Assembly: GCF_002994635.1 (NCBI RefSeq)
Contig: NZ_PVNL01000039.1
Location: forward strand, 1 to 46,415
Origin: Enhygromyxa salina
GTDB lineage: Bacteria; Myxococcota_A; Polyangia; Nannocystales; Nannocystaceae
DNA length: 46,415 nucleotides
Direction: 5' to 3'
Positions within the stretch are counted from its first letter, which is position 1. Each line of letters begins with the position of its first letter. Shown piece by piece: positions 35,766 through 43,092 of this stretch. Position numbers and translations under genes: made by a program. The notes beneath the pieces were generated by a model. That model did no database searches, had not been told where the DNA came from, and was given only the letters and a program-made list of their open reading frames with translations.

Positions 35766-36305
35766 TCATCGAGCTCGACGCGCGACCTCTTCGCCGAGCG
35801 CCGTGGTCTCGTTCACCAACGAGGTCTCGAGTCGCGCGCCGTAGCGTGTCTGCACGGTCTTGCGGAACGCACCGCCGATCGTGAGCACCACACGAAAGTC
35901 CGTGCCGCCGTGCCCGTCGGTGACCAGCTCTCGACAGCGCATGCCCGTAGCGAAGCCCGTGGTCGGTCCGGCGTCGCGCCAGCAAAACCGGTGGGGCGCG
36001 TCGACGTGAACGACCCGATGCCACATGTCGCGGGGCTTGTCCCCGAGCGTGTAGGTGATGTCCACGCGGCCACCAAGCACCGCGGGACCCGAGGCCCACA
36101 CGACCCATGGGTTCCAGTCGGTGTAGCTGTCGAAGTCGACGAGCACGGCCCAGACTTGCTCGGGTGGCGCGTCGAAGTGGGCCTGGTGAGTCCACTCGAT
36201 GACCTTCGGCGGCTGTGGGATCTTGCGATCTCCGGCCGGGTCGTAGGCACACCCGGCGACGAGCCATGCGAGGGTGACGGCGATCCAGCTGCGAACGAGG
36301 TGCAT
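35766..36305 (-). CDS. SRPBCC (START-like) domain lipoprotein
   Basis: Starting at the ATG at 36305 (a TTG six bases earlier is less likely), the product has 179 residues. It has a signal peptide with lipobox V-A-G-C (Cys 19) and then one SRPBCC domain: FDAPPEQVWAVLVDFDSYTDWNPWV is the classic first strand-helix of polyketide cyclase/SRPBCC proteins, and the rest has the alternating strands ending in a long helix. These domains bind hydrophobic ligands in a deep pocket. Export as a lipoprotein suggests a ligand in the envelope. The ligand is unknown, and the upstream neighbour is another lipoprotein on the same strand. Confidence 0.82.
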   Translation of the reverse strand: MHLVRSWIAVTLAWLVAGCAYDPAGDRKIPQPPKVIEWTHQAHFDAPPEQVWAVLVDFDSYTDWNPWVVWASGPAVLGGRVDITYTLGDKPRDMWHRVVHVDAPHRFCWRDAGPTTGFATGMRCRELVTDGHGGTDFRVVLTIGGAFRKTVQTRYGARLETSLVNETTALGEEVARRAR

Positions 36306-36368
36306 GCGCAAATGGCTGGCGCGTATGGTCCAGAGGACGACTGAGACGGGGCGTGCCTCTCGACCCGG

Positions 36369-37034
36369 CTACGGGCAAGGGATCTCGAGCTTCGGCTGCA
36401 AGTTCGGAAACCCATACGCCTCGTTCGACATGTAGAGCTCCTGCGTCACCACCCACTGCGCACCAATATCGGCGATCGTCTCATCCTTCTCGCTCAGCAC
36501 CGGAATGTCCCCCGCAGCGTAATGCAAGAACATCCCGAGATCAGCCTTCGAGCCAGGATACTGAGCCTGGTACATCTCGAGCTGCTGCTCGACATCGGCG
36601 AGCTGTTGACACACGTTGCTGCCAAACGAGAACTCACCCTCGAGCCTGATCTGATTGTCGGCCGCAAGCGTCGCAGACAGGATCTCGAAGCGCGAGTACG
36701 AGTACTGAGAGCCGTAGTCGAACGTGCCGATGTCGGCGTAGAAGCTGCCCTCGTAGGTGTAGCTCCCGTACTGCGGATCGGTGTAGGTCACCGAGTAGGT
36801 CTGAGCGACGCTGATCCGAAAGTCGTTGGGGTCGATCTCGTCAACGTTCGCCACGGGCCGGCTGAAGGTCAACGTGATCGTCGCGTCGCCGTCGAAGTCG
36901 ACGCTCGTGATCCTGAACGGCCCGCCGTCGCCGATGTCACCGGGACCGCAGCCCAGCAGCGGCAGGCTGGCAACGAGTGTCACGAGCGGCCAGCGAGCAC
37001 GCGACGCGGAGGGAACATCGAGTTCGTAGGTCAT
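36369..37034 (-). CDS. Lipoprotein with Ig-like (SwmB/SbsA-type) N-terminal region
   Basis: The 221-residue protein has a signal peptide with lipobox L-L-G-C (Cys 29). The stretch ITSVDFDGDATITLTFSRPV and then DPNDFRIS looks like the first strands of bacterial Ig-like domains that open with 'tltFs.pV ... dF.v'. The middle is rich in Tyr and Ser with a short coiled segment, and the end has a conserved-looking Cys (EIPCP). No catalytic motif is seen. It is probably an outer-envelope structural or binding protein and may share a transcript with the SRPBCC lipoprotein gene 63 bp further on. The assignment of the fold is by pattern only. Confidence 0.65.
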   Translation of the reverse strand: MTYELDVPSASRARWPLVTLVASLPLLGCGPGDIGDGGPFRITSVDFDGDATITLTFSRPVANVDEIDPNDFRISVAQTYSVTYTDPQYGSYTYEGSFYADIGTFDYGSQYSYSRFEILSATLAADNQIRLEGEFSFGSNVCQQLADVEQQLEMYQAQYPGSKADLGMFLHYAAGDIPVLSEKDETIADIGAQWVVTQELYMSNEAYGFPNLQPKLEIPCP

Positions 37035-37119
37035 GCCGGATCATCCCACGCGGCGCGACGGCAGGAAACCGCGACCCACGATAACTGCTCAATCGCCGAT
37101 ACAACCCGTTCATGGGGGT

Positions 37120-37581
37120 CTAAGCGGTGATCCGCTGCATGAGATCATCATGGGCAGCGACCAGTCGGGCGGGATCGAGGCCGACCAGCTCCCTGCACAT
37201 GCGCTCGGCCCCGACGGCGACGCTGGTCGTCATCTGTAGGTCGACGCCGAGCAACACGCCGATCCCGGTCGACGCCCCCGAGGCCGCCGATGCCCAGAAC
37301 CCGAGGCCGAGCATCGAGCAGACCATGGTGAGGTGATCGTTGTAGGGCTGCAGACGGTCGGCGACGTAGCGGCGCACCGAGCTGTCGGGAACCGGCGCGC
37401 CATGGTGGGCGACCACCCAGATCCCGACCGCGGACCACCGCTGGAACGTATCGTCGACCAGCCCGACCAGGTCGTCGATGTCGGTGATTTCGGTGGGCGC
37501 CGACGCGATGATTCGAATCACCACGGGCCCCACGCAGCCCACCGCCTGCTCGCTGTCTACGTAGTGAGGGACGAGCTCCAC
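37120..37581 (-). CDS. Small soluble protein of unknown function
   Basis: The 153-residue frame starts at a GTG (no in-frame ATG nearby). It has no signal peptide. The pattern, a first strand (GPVVIRIIASAP), a helix, VGIWVVAHHGAPVPDS, then a hydrophobic Gly/Ala/Ser segment LGFWASAASGASTGIGVLLG, suggests a compact alpha/beta domain. Proteins of this size and pattern recur in myxobacteria without known function. It is divergent from the CapA-like gene across a 108-bp spacer. Coding potential is supported by composition and by the absence of a better frame on either strand. Confidence 0.55.
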   Translation of the reverse strand: MELVPHYVDSEQAVGCVGPVVIRIIASAPTEITDIDDLVGLVDDTFQRWSAVGIWVVAHHGAPVPDSSVRRYVADRLQPYNDHLTMVCSMLGLGFWASAASGASTGIGVLLGVDLQMTTSVAVGAERMCRELVGLDPARLVAAHDDLMQRITA

Positions 37582-37689
37582 GCATGGATCCTAGATCGTT
37601 TGTGGCGGACCGGCCGCCGCGCCCGGTCCACAGATGACCAAACTGGCCAGAGTTCGGTTGAGATCGCAAAACCCGGTACTCTGCGCCGG

Positions 37690-39240
37690 ATGTTCCGCCG
37701 ATCATTCCTCGGACTGTGCGCCGCGCTGGCCCTGACCCTCGCCGCTGGTGGGTGCATCCGCGACAACAAGCCCGACAGCCGCAGGCGCCCCGGCAGCGAG
37801 CTGCAGACCCGCGTGGGCAACAACGATCCGCGCGGCGTCGACGATCAACCAGACTGGGACCGACAGGCGCGCGAGCTCAAGCAGCGCGTCGATCCCCGCA
37901 TGCCCAACGAGCTCCCCGCCGACGCGCGCACGGCCTGTGAGGCGATGCTGGGCGAGGCCGCGACCTTCTACATCTCCGTCGAGGGCGATCCGGAGCAACG
38001 CGCCGCTCGCATGGCCCAGATGCAGCAGACCCGCGAGCGTGACCTCGAGGGTTGCATCCGCGACACCAGCGTGGCCGCGGCGGTGTGCGTGACGCTGCTG
38101 CTCAAAGATCGCGACAGCGAGTTCCCGTGGTTGCTGGATCAGTGCAGCCGCGCGTACCCAAAAGACGAGCAGGTCGGCGCGCGCGAGGTCCGGGCTCCCG
38201 AGCTCGAATTCACGTTCGTGGGCGACGTGATCTTTGGCCGCTACCGCGAGGACAACCGGTTCGACGCGATCGTCGAGCCCGACAAGGTCACGGAGAAGCT
38301 GCCGCTCGCTGGGCCGTTTGCCGAGCTCGAGACCCAGCTGCGCAGCGATGTGCTGGTCGGCAACCTCGAGACCCCGGTCGTGGAGGTGCGGCCGGAGAGC
38401 TCGCCGATCGGCAGCTCGATTCGGTTTGGCGGCGGCCGCGAGGACGTGCAAGGGCTCACCGACGCCGGGTTCTCGGTCATGTCGCTGGCCAACAATCACT
38501 ACTACGACCTGCGCGTAGAAGGCCAGCTGCAGAGCCCCAAGGTGCTGGCGGACGCGGGGATCTTTGCGATCGGCGCGAGCCGGACCGAAGCGCCGCTCTA
38601 TCGGGTCGAGAGCTTCGAGACCCAGGGCTGGCGGATCGGGTTCATCTCGGTCACCAACCGGATCAACACGCCCGTCAGCACCGACACGCCGACGCCAGAC
38701 AAGCCGCAGGTTCCCTACATCGAGGCCGGCGACATGCCCGAGAAATTGTTGCCGCTCGTCGAGCAGGCCCGCGCCGCGCACGATCTAATGATCGTCGTGG
38801 TCCACTGGGGCGACGAGTACGCCGAGCAGCCCAGCGGCAAGCAACAAAAGGTCGCGCACGCGCTGATCGAAGGTGGCGTCGACATGCTGATCGGGCACCA
38901 CCCGCACGTGCTGCAGGGGATCGAGCAGCACCAGGGCGGGCTGATCGCCTACTCACTCGGGAACTTCTTGTTCGAGAACACGGGCGGGATCCCGCGCCTG
39001 ACCGGGGTCCTGCGAGCCAAGTGGGTGGCGGGCGACAAGCCGTGCCTGGGCGACGTCGTGTTTCACCCCGCGTACGTGAAGCGCTCGCCGTATCCGCACC
39101 CGACCGCGGCGACGGGGGGTCTGGGCAAGCAGGTCCGCAAGCGCGTGATCGATCAAGCTCGGGGGCTCGGCGGCGCCTTCGTGGAGATCGAAGGCAGCGA
39201 GGACTTGCGGCTCGACAGCTTGGCGACCTGCGGGGCCTGA
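37690..39240 (+). CDS. CapA family metallophosphatase lipoprotein
   Basis: The ATG at 37690 begins a signal peptide with lipobox A-G-G-C (Cys 22), giving 516 residues; longer upstream frames lack it. Residues 30-165 are a polar, helical region with several Cys. The CapA (PF09587) domain starts near residue 174 with FTFVGDVIFG, then VGNLETPV, FSVMSLANNHYYD, VVHWGDEY, MLIGHHPHVLQGIE and IAYSLGNFLF, which carry the metal-binding Asp, Asn and His residues of the calcineurin-like fold. CapA/PgsA proteins take part in poly-gamma-glutamate or capsule production; the other pgs genes are absent here. Its last 88 bp overlap the end of the dihydrouridine synthase gene on the other strand. Confidence 0.9.
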   Translation: MFRRSFLGLCAALALTLAAGGCIRDNKPDSRRRPGSELQTRVGNNDPRGVDDQPDWDRQARELKQRVDPRMPNELPADARTACEAMLGEAATFYISVEGDPEQRAARMAQMQQTRERDLEGCIRDTSVAAAVCVTLLLKDRDSEFPWLLDQCSRAYPKDEQVGAREVRAPELEFTFVGDVIFGRYREDNRFDAIVEPDKVTEKLPLAGPFAELETQLRSDVLVGNLETPVVEVRPESSPIGSSIRFGGGREDVQGLTDAGFSVMSLANNHYYDLRVEGQLQSPKVLADAGIFAIGASRTEAPLYRVESFETQGWRIGFISVTNRINTPVSTDTPTPDKPQVPYIEAGDMPEKLLPLVEQARAAHDLMIVVVHWGDEYAEQPSGKQQKVAHALIEGGVDMLIGHHPHVLQGIEQHQGGLIAYSLGNFLFENTGGIPRLTGVLRAKWVAGDKPCLGDVVFHPAYVKRSPYPHPTAATGGLGKQVRKRVIDQARGLGGAFVEIEGSEDLRLDSLATCGA

Positions 39241-40235
39241 GTGAGCGTGGCCTCGGCTTCGGCCAGGGTCTGCAGCCGCTTGATGTCGTCGAACCACTGC
39301 GCCATGTCGGCGCGCAGCAACCCGCCCATGCGCAGCCACTGCTTGAGCCGGCCGAGCGTGGCGTGCTGGCCCGCGCCGTCGGCCAGTAGCTGGGCGACGT
39401 AGCGCAGCAACAGCTGCTGCATGTCCGCGCGGCTGAGCGACTCACGATCGCTTCCTGTCCGCGCTTGCACGAACAGCTCTGGCCGACCCATGGCCCCGCG
39501 GCCGATCATGAACGCCGAGCACCCGCTGACCTCGGCGCAGCGCTGCAGCGCGCTGACGCTGAACAGATCCCCGTTGGCGACGACGGGCATCGAGACCGCC
39601 TCGCGTGCGCGGCCGATCGCGTGCCAGTCGACCGGCGGCTTGTAGAGCTGCGTGCGGGTGCGGCCGTGGATCGTCAGCCACGTCGCCCCACCCTGCTCGG
39701 CCGCCATCGCGATGTCGACCATGGGCGCCGCGTCGTCCCAGCCCACGCGAACCTTGACCGTGACGGGGATCGAGGCCGGCACCGCAGCTCGGACCGCGTG
39801 GGTGACTTGCTCGACGCGGCACGGCTGCTTGAGCAAGGTCGCGCCGCCGTCGGAGTTGTTGACGGTCTTGGCGGGGCACCCGAAGTTGAGATCGATGCCC
39901 GGTGCCCCGAGCGCGACCGCTCGCGCTGCGGCTTCCGCCATCCATGCGGGATCGCTGCCGAGCAGCTGCACGAACACCGGCACGCCCGCGCGGGTGCTGC
40001 CGCCGCGCGCGAGTTCGGGGCAGTGGCGCAGGAACACCGCCTCGGTGACCGGTTGCCGCAGCACCCGCACGAATTCGGACACGCACACGCTGATGCCGGA
40101 CCGACCGCCGAACATCGCGGTCAGGACCTCGCGATAGCTGCCGTCGGTGACCCCGTCCATCGGCGCGAGCGCGAGGAACAGACCCGGTGCATCGGGGCGC
40201 CGGGCGATCGGGTGCTCGATTTTGAAACTAGCCAA
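39153..40235 (-). CDS. tRNA-dihydrouridine synthase
   Basis: The 360-residue enzyme reduces uridine to dihydrouridine in tRNA using FMN and NADPH. The FMN-binding N-terminus LALAPMDGVTD (about 21-31), the catalytic C120 in NFGCPAKTVNNSDGG, TIHGRTRTQLYKPPVDW and VVANGDLFS plus FMIGRGAMGRP are all present. YKPPVDW and overall length point to the DusC branch. Translation has to begin at the TTG at 40235 or a nearby non-ATG codon, since the first ATG is inside the FMN motif. The C-terminal 29 residues are antisense to the end of the CapA-like gene and are of unusual Ser/Pro/Lys-rich composition. The small winged-helix-like gene lies 40 bp upstream. Confidence 0.9.
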   Translation of the reverse strand: MASFKIEHPIARRPDAPGLFLALAPMDGVTDGSYREVLTAMFGGRSGISVCVSEFVRVLRQPVTEAVFLRHCPELARGGSTRAGVPVFVQLLGSDPAWMAEAAARAVALGAPGIDLNFGCPAKTVNNSDGGATLLKQPCRVEQVTHAVRAAVPASIPVTVKVRVGWDDAAPMVDIAMAAEQGGATWLTIHGRTRTQLYKPPVDWHAIGRAREAVSMPVVANGDLFSVSALQRCAEVSGCSAFMIGRGAMGRPELFVQARTGSDRESLSRADMQQLLLRYVAQLLADGAGQHATLGRLKQWLRMGGLLRADMAQWFDDIKRLQTLAEAEATLTQAPQVAKLSSRKSSLPSISTKAPPSPRA

Positions 40236-40275
40236 TTTTCTCGGCCAATTCGGCGTTTTGAGGCGGAGTTGTGGA

Positions 40276-40635
40276 TCAGCGCTTGGACGACGCCGCGCCC
40301 TCGAGCGGAGCTTGCGTCGCGGCCGGCTGCGGATCCGTGCCGCCGAGATCGAGCTCGAGTTGGGCGTCGAGCGCGGGCGACCAGGGGATCAGCACGAACT
40401 CGTAGGTGCGGGTCTCCGCGCCGCGTCCGCTCTGGCTGGGCTTGCGAACCTTGCGACACACGAACCCGTTGGGGGTCAGGCGGCGGCGCTGCATCAGCCG
40501 CCAGATCGCAAGCTCGACCTCTTGCTCGGGCCCGCCATCGGCGACGAGGTGGTCGACGATCTTGCCCATCGTCACGCCGGTCTTGGCGTGGGCTTCGACG
40601 ATCGCAAGCACCGCGTCCTGGAGCTGGTCAGCCAT
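40276..40635 (-). CDS. Small winged-helix-like protein upstream of the dihydrouridine synthase
   Basis: The 119-residue protein has no signal peptide. Residues 1-65 show three helices and a possible wing: a first helix (DQLQDAVLAIVEAH), a helix after TGVTMGKIVDHL, and the recognition-helix-like segment EVELAIWRLMQRRRL followed by a TPNGFVCRK strand pair. This arrangement resembles a winged helix for nucleic-acid binding. The C-terminal part is Asp/Leu-rich and then low complexity. It reads in the same direction as the dihydrouridine synthase with 40 bp between, so the two may be cotranscribed. The function is unknown. Confidence 0.6.
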   Translation of the reverse strand: MADQLQDAVLAIVEAHAKTGVTMGKIVDHLVADGGPEQEVELAIWRLMQRRRLTPNGFVCRKVRKPSQSGRGAETRTYEFVLIPWSPALDAQLELDLGGTDPQPAATQAPLEGAASSKR

Positions 40636-40763
40636 GGCGCGGCGAGCATGGCCCGTGCGGTCCAGACTGACAAGGGCAGCCGCCGCGCTCGCCGAATCCG
40701 GGCCTCCTGGCGAACGTCGAGAACCGTTGGGTGGTCAGCGGCCGCGGGGTAGCATCAGATCGC

Positions 40764-41513
40764 ATGCGCGCGTGGTCGTCACTGTTGGTCTGCCTCACGC
40801 TTGCGACGTCGCTGATCGCGTCGCCTGGCTGCAGTGGCCACCCGCCCACGACGGCGCCGGCGAGCTCGCCGATCGAACCCGAGCCGGGCGGCCTCGTCAG
40901 CGTTCACCCGGGCATCAACGACCGCTACTTCGAGGACGACGCGGTGAAGGTCTGGACCGACACGCTCGAGGCCGAGCGGCGCGAGGTGATCGCCGAGCGC
41001 GATCAGATCGTCGCCGCGCTCGAGCTCACGCCGGGCAGCACGATCGCGGACATCGGCGCGGGGACGGGAGCGTTCTTGGCCGCGCTCAGCGCTGGCGTGG
41101 GCGAGGCGGGCACGCTCCTCGCGATCGAGATCGTCCCGGTGTTCGCCGCCCACCTGCGTGAGCGGGCCAGGGCCGAGGGCCTGTCCAACGTGGTGGTCGT
41201 CGAGGCGAGCGCGACCGATGTCGGGCTCGAACCCGACAGCGTCGACCTCTTGTTCATGTGCGACGTCTATCATCACATTGAGTATCCCGGCGTGTATCTG
41301 CCGACCCTGTATCGCGCGCTGCGACCGGGCGGGCGGCTGGTGATCGTCGAGTTCGATCGGATCCCCGGCAAGACCTCCGAGCGCATGATGAAGCACGTGC
41401 GCCAGGATCAGGCGACCCTCACCGCCGAGGTCACGGCCGCAGGGTTCGTGCTCGACCACGAGATCGAGCAGGTCCCGCTCGACGAGAACTACATGTTGGT
41501 GTTTCGCAAGTGA
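40764..41513 (+). CDS. Class I SAM methyltransferase predicted to be a lipoprotein
   Basis: The ATG at 40764 gives 249 residues with a signal peptide and lipobox A-S-P-G-C (Cys 23). An upstream in-frame start exists but would place the hydrophobic segment later without removing it. After a Pro/Ser linker comes a complete class I methyltransferase fold: motif I DIGAGTG (96-102), an acidic strand-2 end (AIEIVP), LLFMCDVYHHIE, and a post-motif LRPGGRLVIVEFDR. Such enzymes use S-adenosylmethionine, which is made in the cytosol and not known to be present in the periplasm, so either a SAM source exists outside or the protein has another ligand. Similar exported methyltransferases are known in proteobacterial genomes. 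The substrate is unknown. Confidence 0.82.
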   Translation: MRAWSSLLVCLTLATSLIASPGCSGHPPTTAPASSPIEPEPGGLVSVHPGINDRYFEDDAVKVWTDTLEAERREVIAERDQIVAALELTPGSTIADIGAGTGAFLAALSAGVGEAGTLLAIEIVPVFAAHLRERARAEGLSNVVVVEASATDVGLEPDSVDLLFMCDVYHHIEYPGVYLPTLYRALRPGGRLVIVEFDRIPGKTSERMMKHVRQDQATLTAEVTAAGFVLDHEIEQVPLDENYMLVFRK

Positions 41514-41631
41514 CCGCAATCGCCCGCCCGCACGCCCCACGCCCGCACGGACGGGGTGCGGAACCCGTGACGCGTGCAGTCTGTCGCCCCGCGCCGCTCG
41601 AGTTGTTCCGGGGCGGCCGTCACCGTCTATA

Positions 41632-42651
41632 GTGGCGGTCGTGGACCGAGCGCTCAGCGATCCTCTCGAGCGCGCGCTCGCACCGGTCGATCGCCTACGG
41701 GTCCGCCTGCTCCGGGCCACCATGCCGGTCTCGAGTCGTCTGGCGGGCGCCCGCGAGCTGCGGGTCGCGGTGATCGGTGTCTCGGTCGTGATCGTGGCGC
41801 TGCTCGCCAGCTTGATCGCGCCGCTGTGGATGCTGGCGCTCGGACCGATCGTGCTCGGGGTCCCGCACCTGCTCGCGGATCTTCGCTACTGTGTAGTCCG
41901 ACCGGGGTGGCATCGTGACCGGAGGCTGTGGCTCACGGCCGCGGCTCCGCTCGTCGGAGTGGGCCTGGGGGCACCACTCGAGTATGGCTTGCTCGGCGTG
42001 GCTGCGAGCGCGCTCGTCATTGATGGGGCGTGGGCTCGCCGGATCGCCGTGGTGGTTGCGGCACTCGGGCTCGGCGTTGGCGTCCGCGCGCTCGGGTCCA
42101 CCGCCGATCTGATCTTCGCGCACGCACACAACTTCGTCGCGGTCGGGTTGTGGGCGGCCTGGCGGCCGCGCGAGGGCAAGCTCCACCTCGCGGTGTTGGG
42201 TGCGTTCGTGCTCGTGAGCGCTGCCCTCAGCCTGGGGTTGGGCGACTTCGTGTGGTCCGCGGGGCTCGCCGCTGGCGTTCCAGCGGGCCTCGACGCGCGG
42301 ACTCATGTCGCGACCTTGGCCCCGGGCTTGGGGCAGCCGTGGGGGCTTCGCCTGGTGCTGCTCTACTGTTTCGCCCAGTCGGTTCACTATGGCGTGTGGC
42401 TGCGCCTGGTGCCCGAAGATGACCGCGACCGTCCGACGCCGCGCTCGTTTCGGGCCAGCTATCGGGCGCTTTGCGGCGAGCTGTCGCCGTGGTTGCTCGG
42501 GCTGTTCACGCTCGCGGCGATCGGCTTGGCGGTCTGGGCGTGCGTGGATCTGACCCAGGCGCGGACGGGCTACCTGCGCTTCGCTCGGTTTCACGGCATG
42601 CTCGAGCTGACCGCGGTGGGGCTGTTGATCGTCGGCGGCCGGCGAGGCTGA
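41632..42651 (+). CDS. Polytopic membrane protein with conserved histidines (Brp/Blh-like?)
   Basis: The 339-residue frame starts at a GTG; a second GTG at 41641 is equally possible. Eight or nine hydrophobic helices are seen. Histidines sit at membrane borders in LGVPHLLADLRY, FAHAHNFVAVGLW, FAQSVHYGVWLRLVPEDD and FARFHGMLEL. This spacing of single His residues next to acidic residues recalls the iron-binding His of the Brp/Blh family of beta-carotene 15,15'-dioxygenases, but the motifs are not identical and no carotenoid genes are adjacent. It is better called an inner-membrane protein with possible metal sites. The downstream MYXO-CTERM microprotein lies 56 bp away in the same direction. 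Confidence 0.65.
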   Translation: MAVVDRALSDPLERALAPVDRLRVRLLRATMPVSSRLAGARELRVAVIGVSVVIVALLASLIAPLWMLALGPIVLGVPHLLADLRYCVVRPGWHRDRRLWLTAAAPLVGVGLGAPLEYGLLGVAASALVIDGAWARRIAVVVAALGLGVGVRALGSTADLIFAHAHNFVAVGLWAAWRPREGKLHLAVLGAFVLVSAALSLGLGDFVWSAGLAAGVPAGLDARTHVATLAPGLGQPWGLRLVLLYCFAQSVHYGVWLRLVPEDDRDRPTPRSFRASYRALCGELSPWLLGLFTLAAIGLAVWACVDLTQARTGYLRFARFHGMLELTAVGLLIVGGRRG

Positions 42652-42707
42652 GGGGTAGAACGTGGTTTTTCGAGCACGGGATCGGTGCGACCGATACACT
42701 TGGGCCG

Positions 42708-42917
42708 ATGCACGGGATCACGGCCCTCTCCACCTGCTTGTTCACAGTTCTTCTGATGGGGAGCTCGGCGGTTGCCCTCGCCGACGAGCCACCGGCGCGC
42801 GAGAAGAAGGAAGAGAAGTCCAGCGGCTGCTCGGTCGCGGCCGAAGACAACGCCGTGATCGGCCTCGCGGCGGCGGTGTTGCTGATCTCGGGTGTGGGTC
42901 TGCGTCGACGTTCGTAG
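42708..42917 (+). CDS. 69-residue protein with signal peptide and MYXO-CTERM-like tail
   Basis: The ATG at 42708 begins a short signal peptide (cleavage likely after ALA, residues 23-25), followed by 15 charged residues rich in Glu and Lys. Next comes S-S-G-C (C41), a short spacer, a hydrophobic helix (about 49-63) and a terminal RRRS. The last 30 residues have the MYXO-CTERM plan of Cys, transmembrane helix and Arg cluster. After processing only a tiny charged peptide of about 16 residues would remain attached to the surface. Longer frames upstream overlap the membrane protein gene. It could be a surface microprotein or a decayed gene; the reading frame is intact. Confidence 0.7.
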   Translation: MHGITALSTCLFTVLLMGSSAVALADEPPAREKKEEKSSGCSVAAEDNAVIGLAAAVLLISGVGLRRRS

Positions 42918-43018
42918 GATTTTTGGGGCTCGGCTTTCGATCTGGCCCAATCCACTTCGTGGGGCGGGCTGTCGGTGGCTTTGGTCGGCAAGTGTAGTGA
43001 ACTAGGCGCTCGCCACTG

Positions 43019-43049
43019 TTGCAAGATCGGGCATCACATTTAATATAAC
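43019..43049 (+). promoter_or_regulatory. AT-rich promoter-like element before the 43-kb lipoprotein gene
   Basis: TTGCAA at 43019-43024 is followed by an AT-rich TTTAATATAAC stretch that holds possible -10 boxes, TAATAT at 16 bases or TATAAC at 19 bases spacing. In this GC-rich DNA the stretch stands out and lies 44-74 bases before the ATG at 43093. Sigma-70-type promoter use is inferred. Confidence 0.35.
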
Positions 43050-43092
43050 GCCTGGGTGAATGCTCATGGTATACAGCGACCAAGGTGCACTC

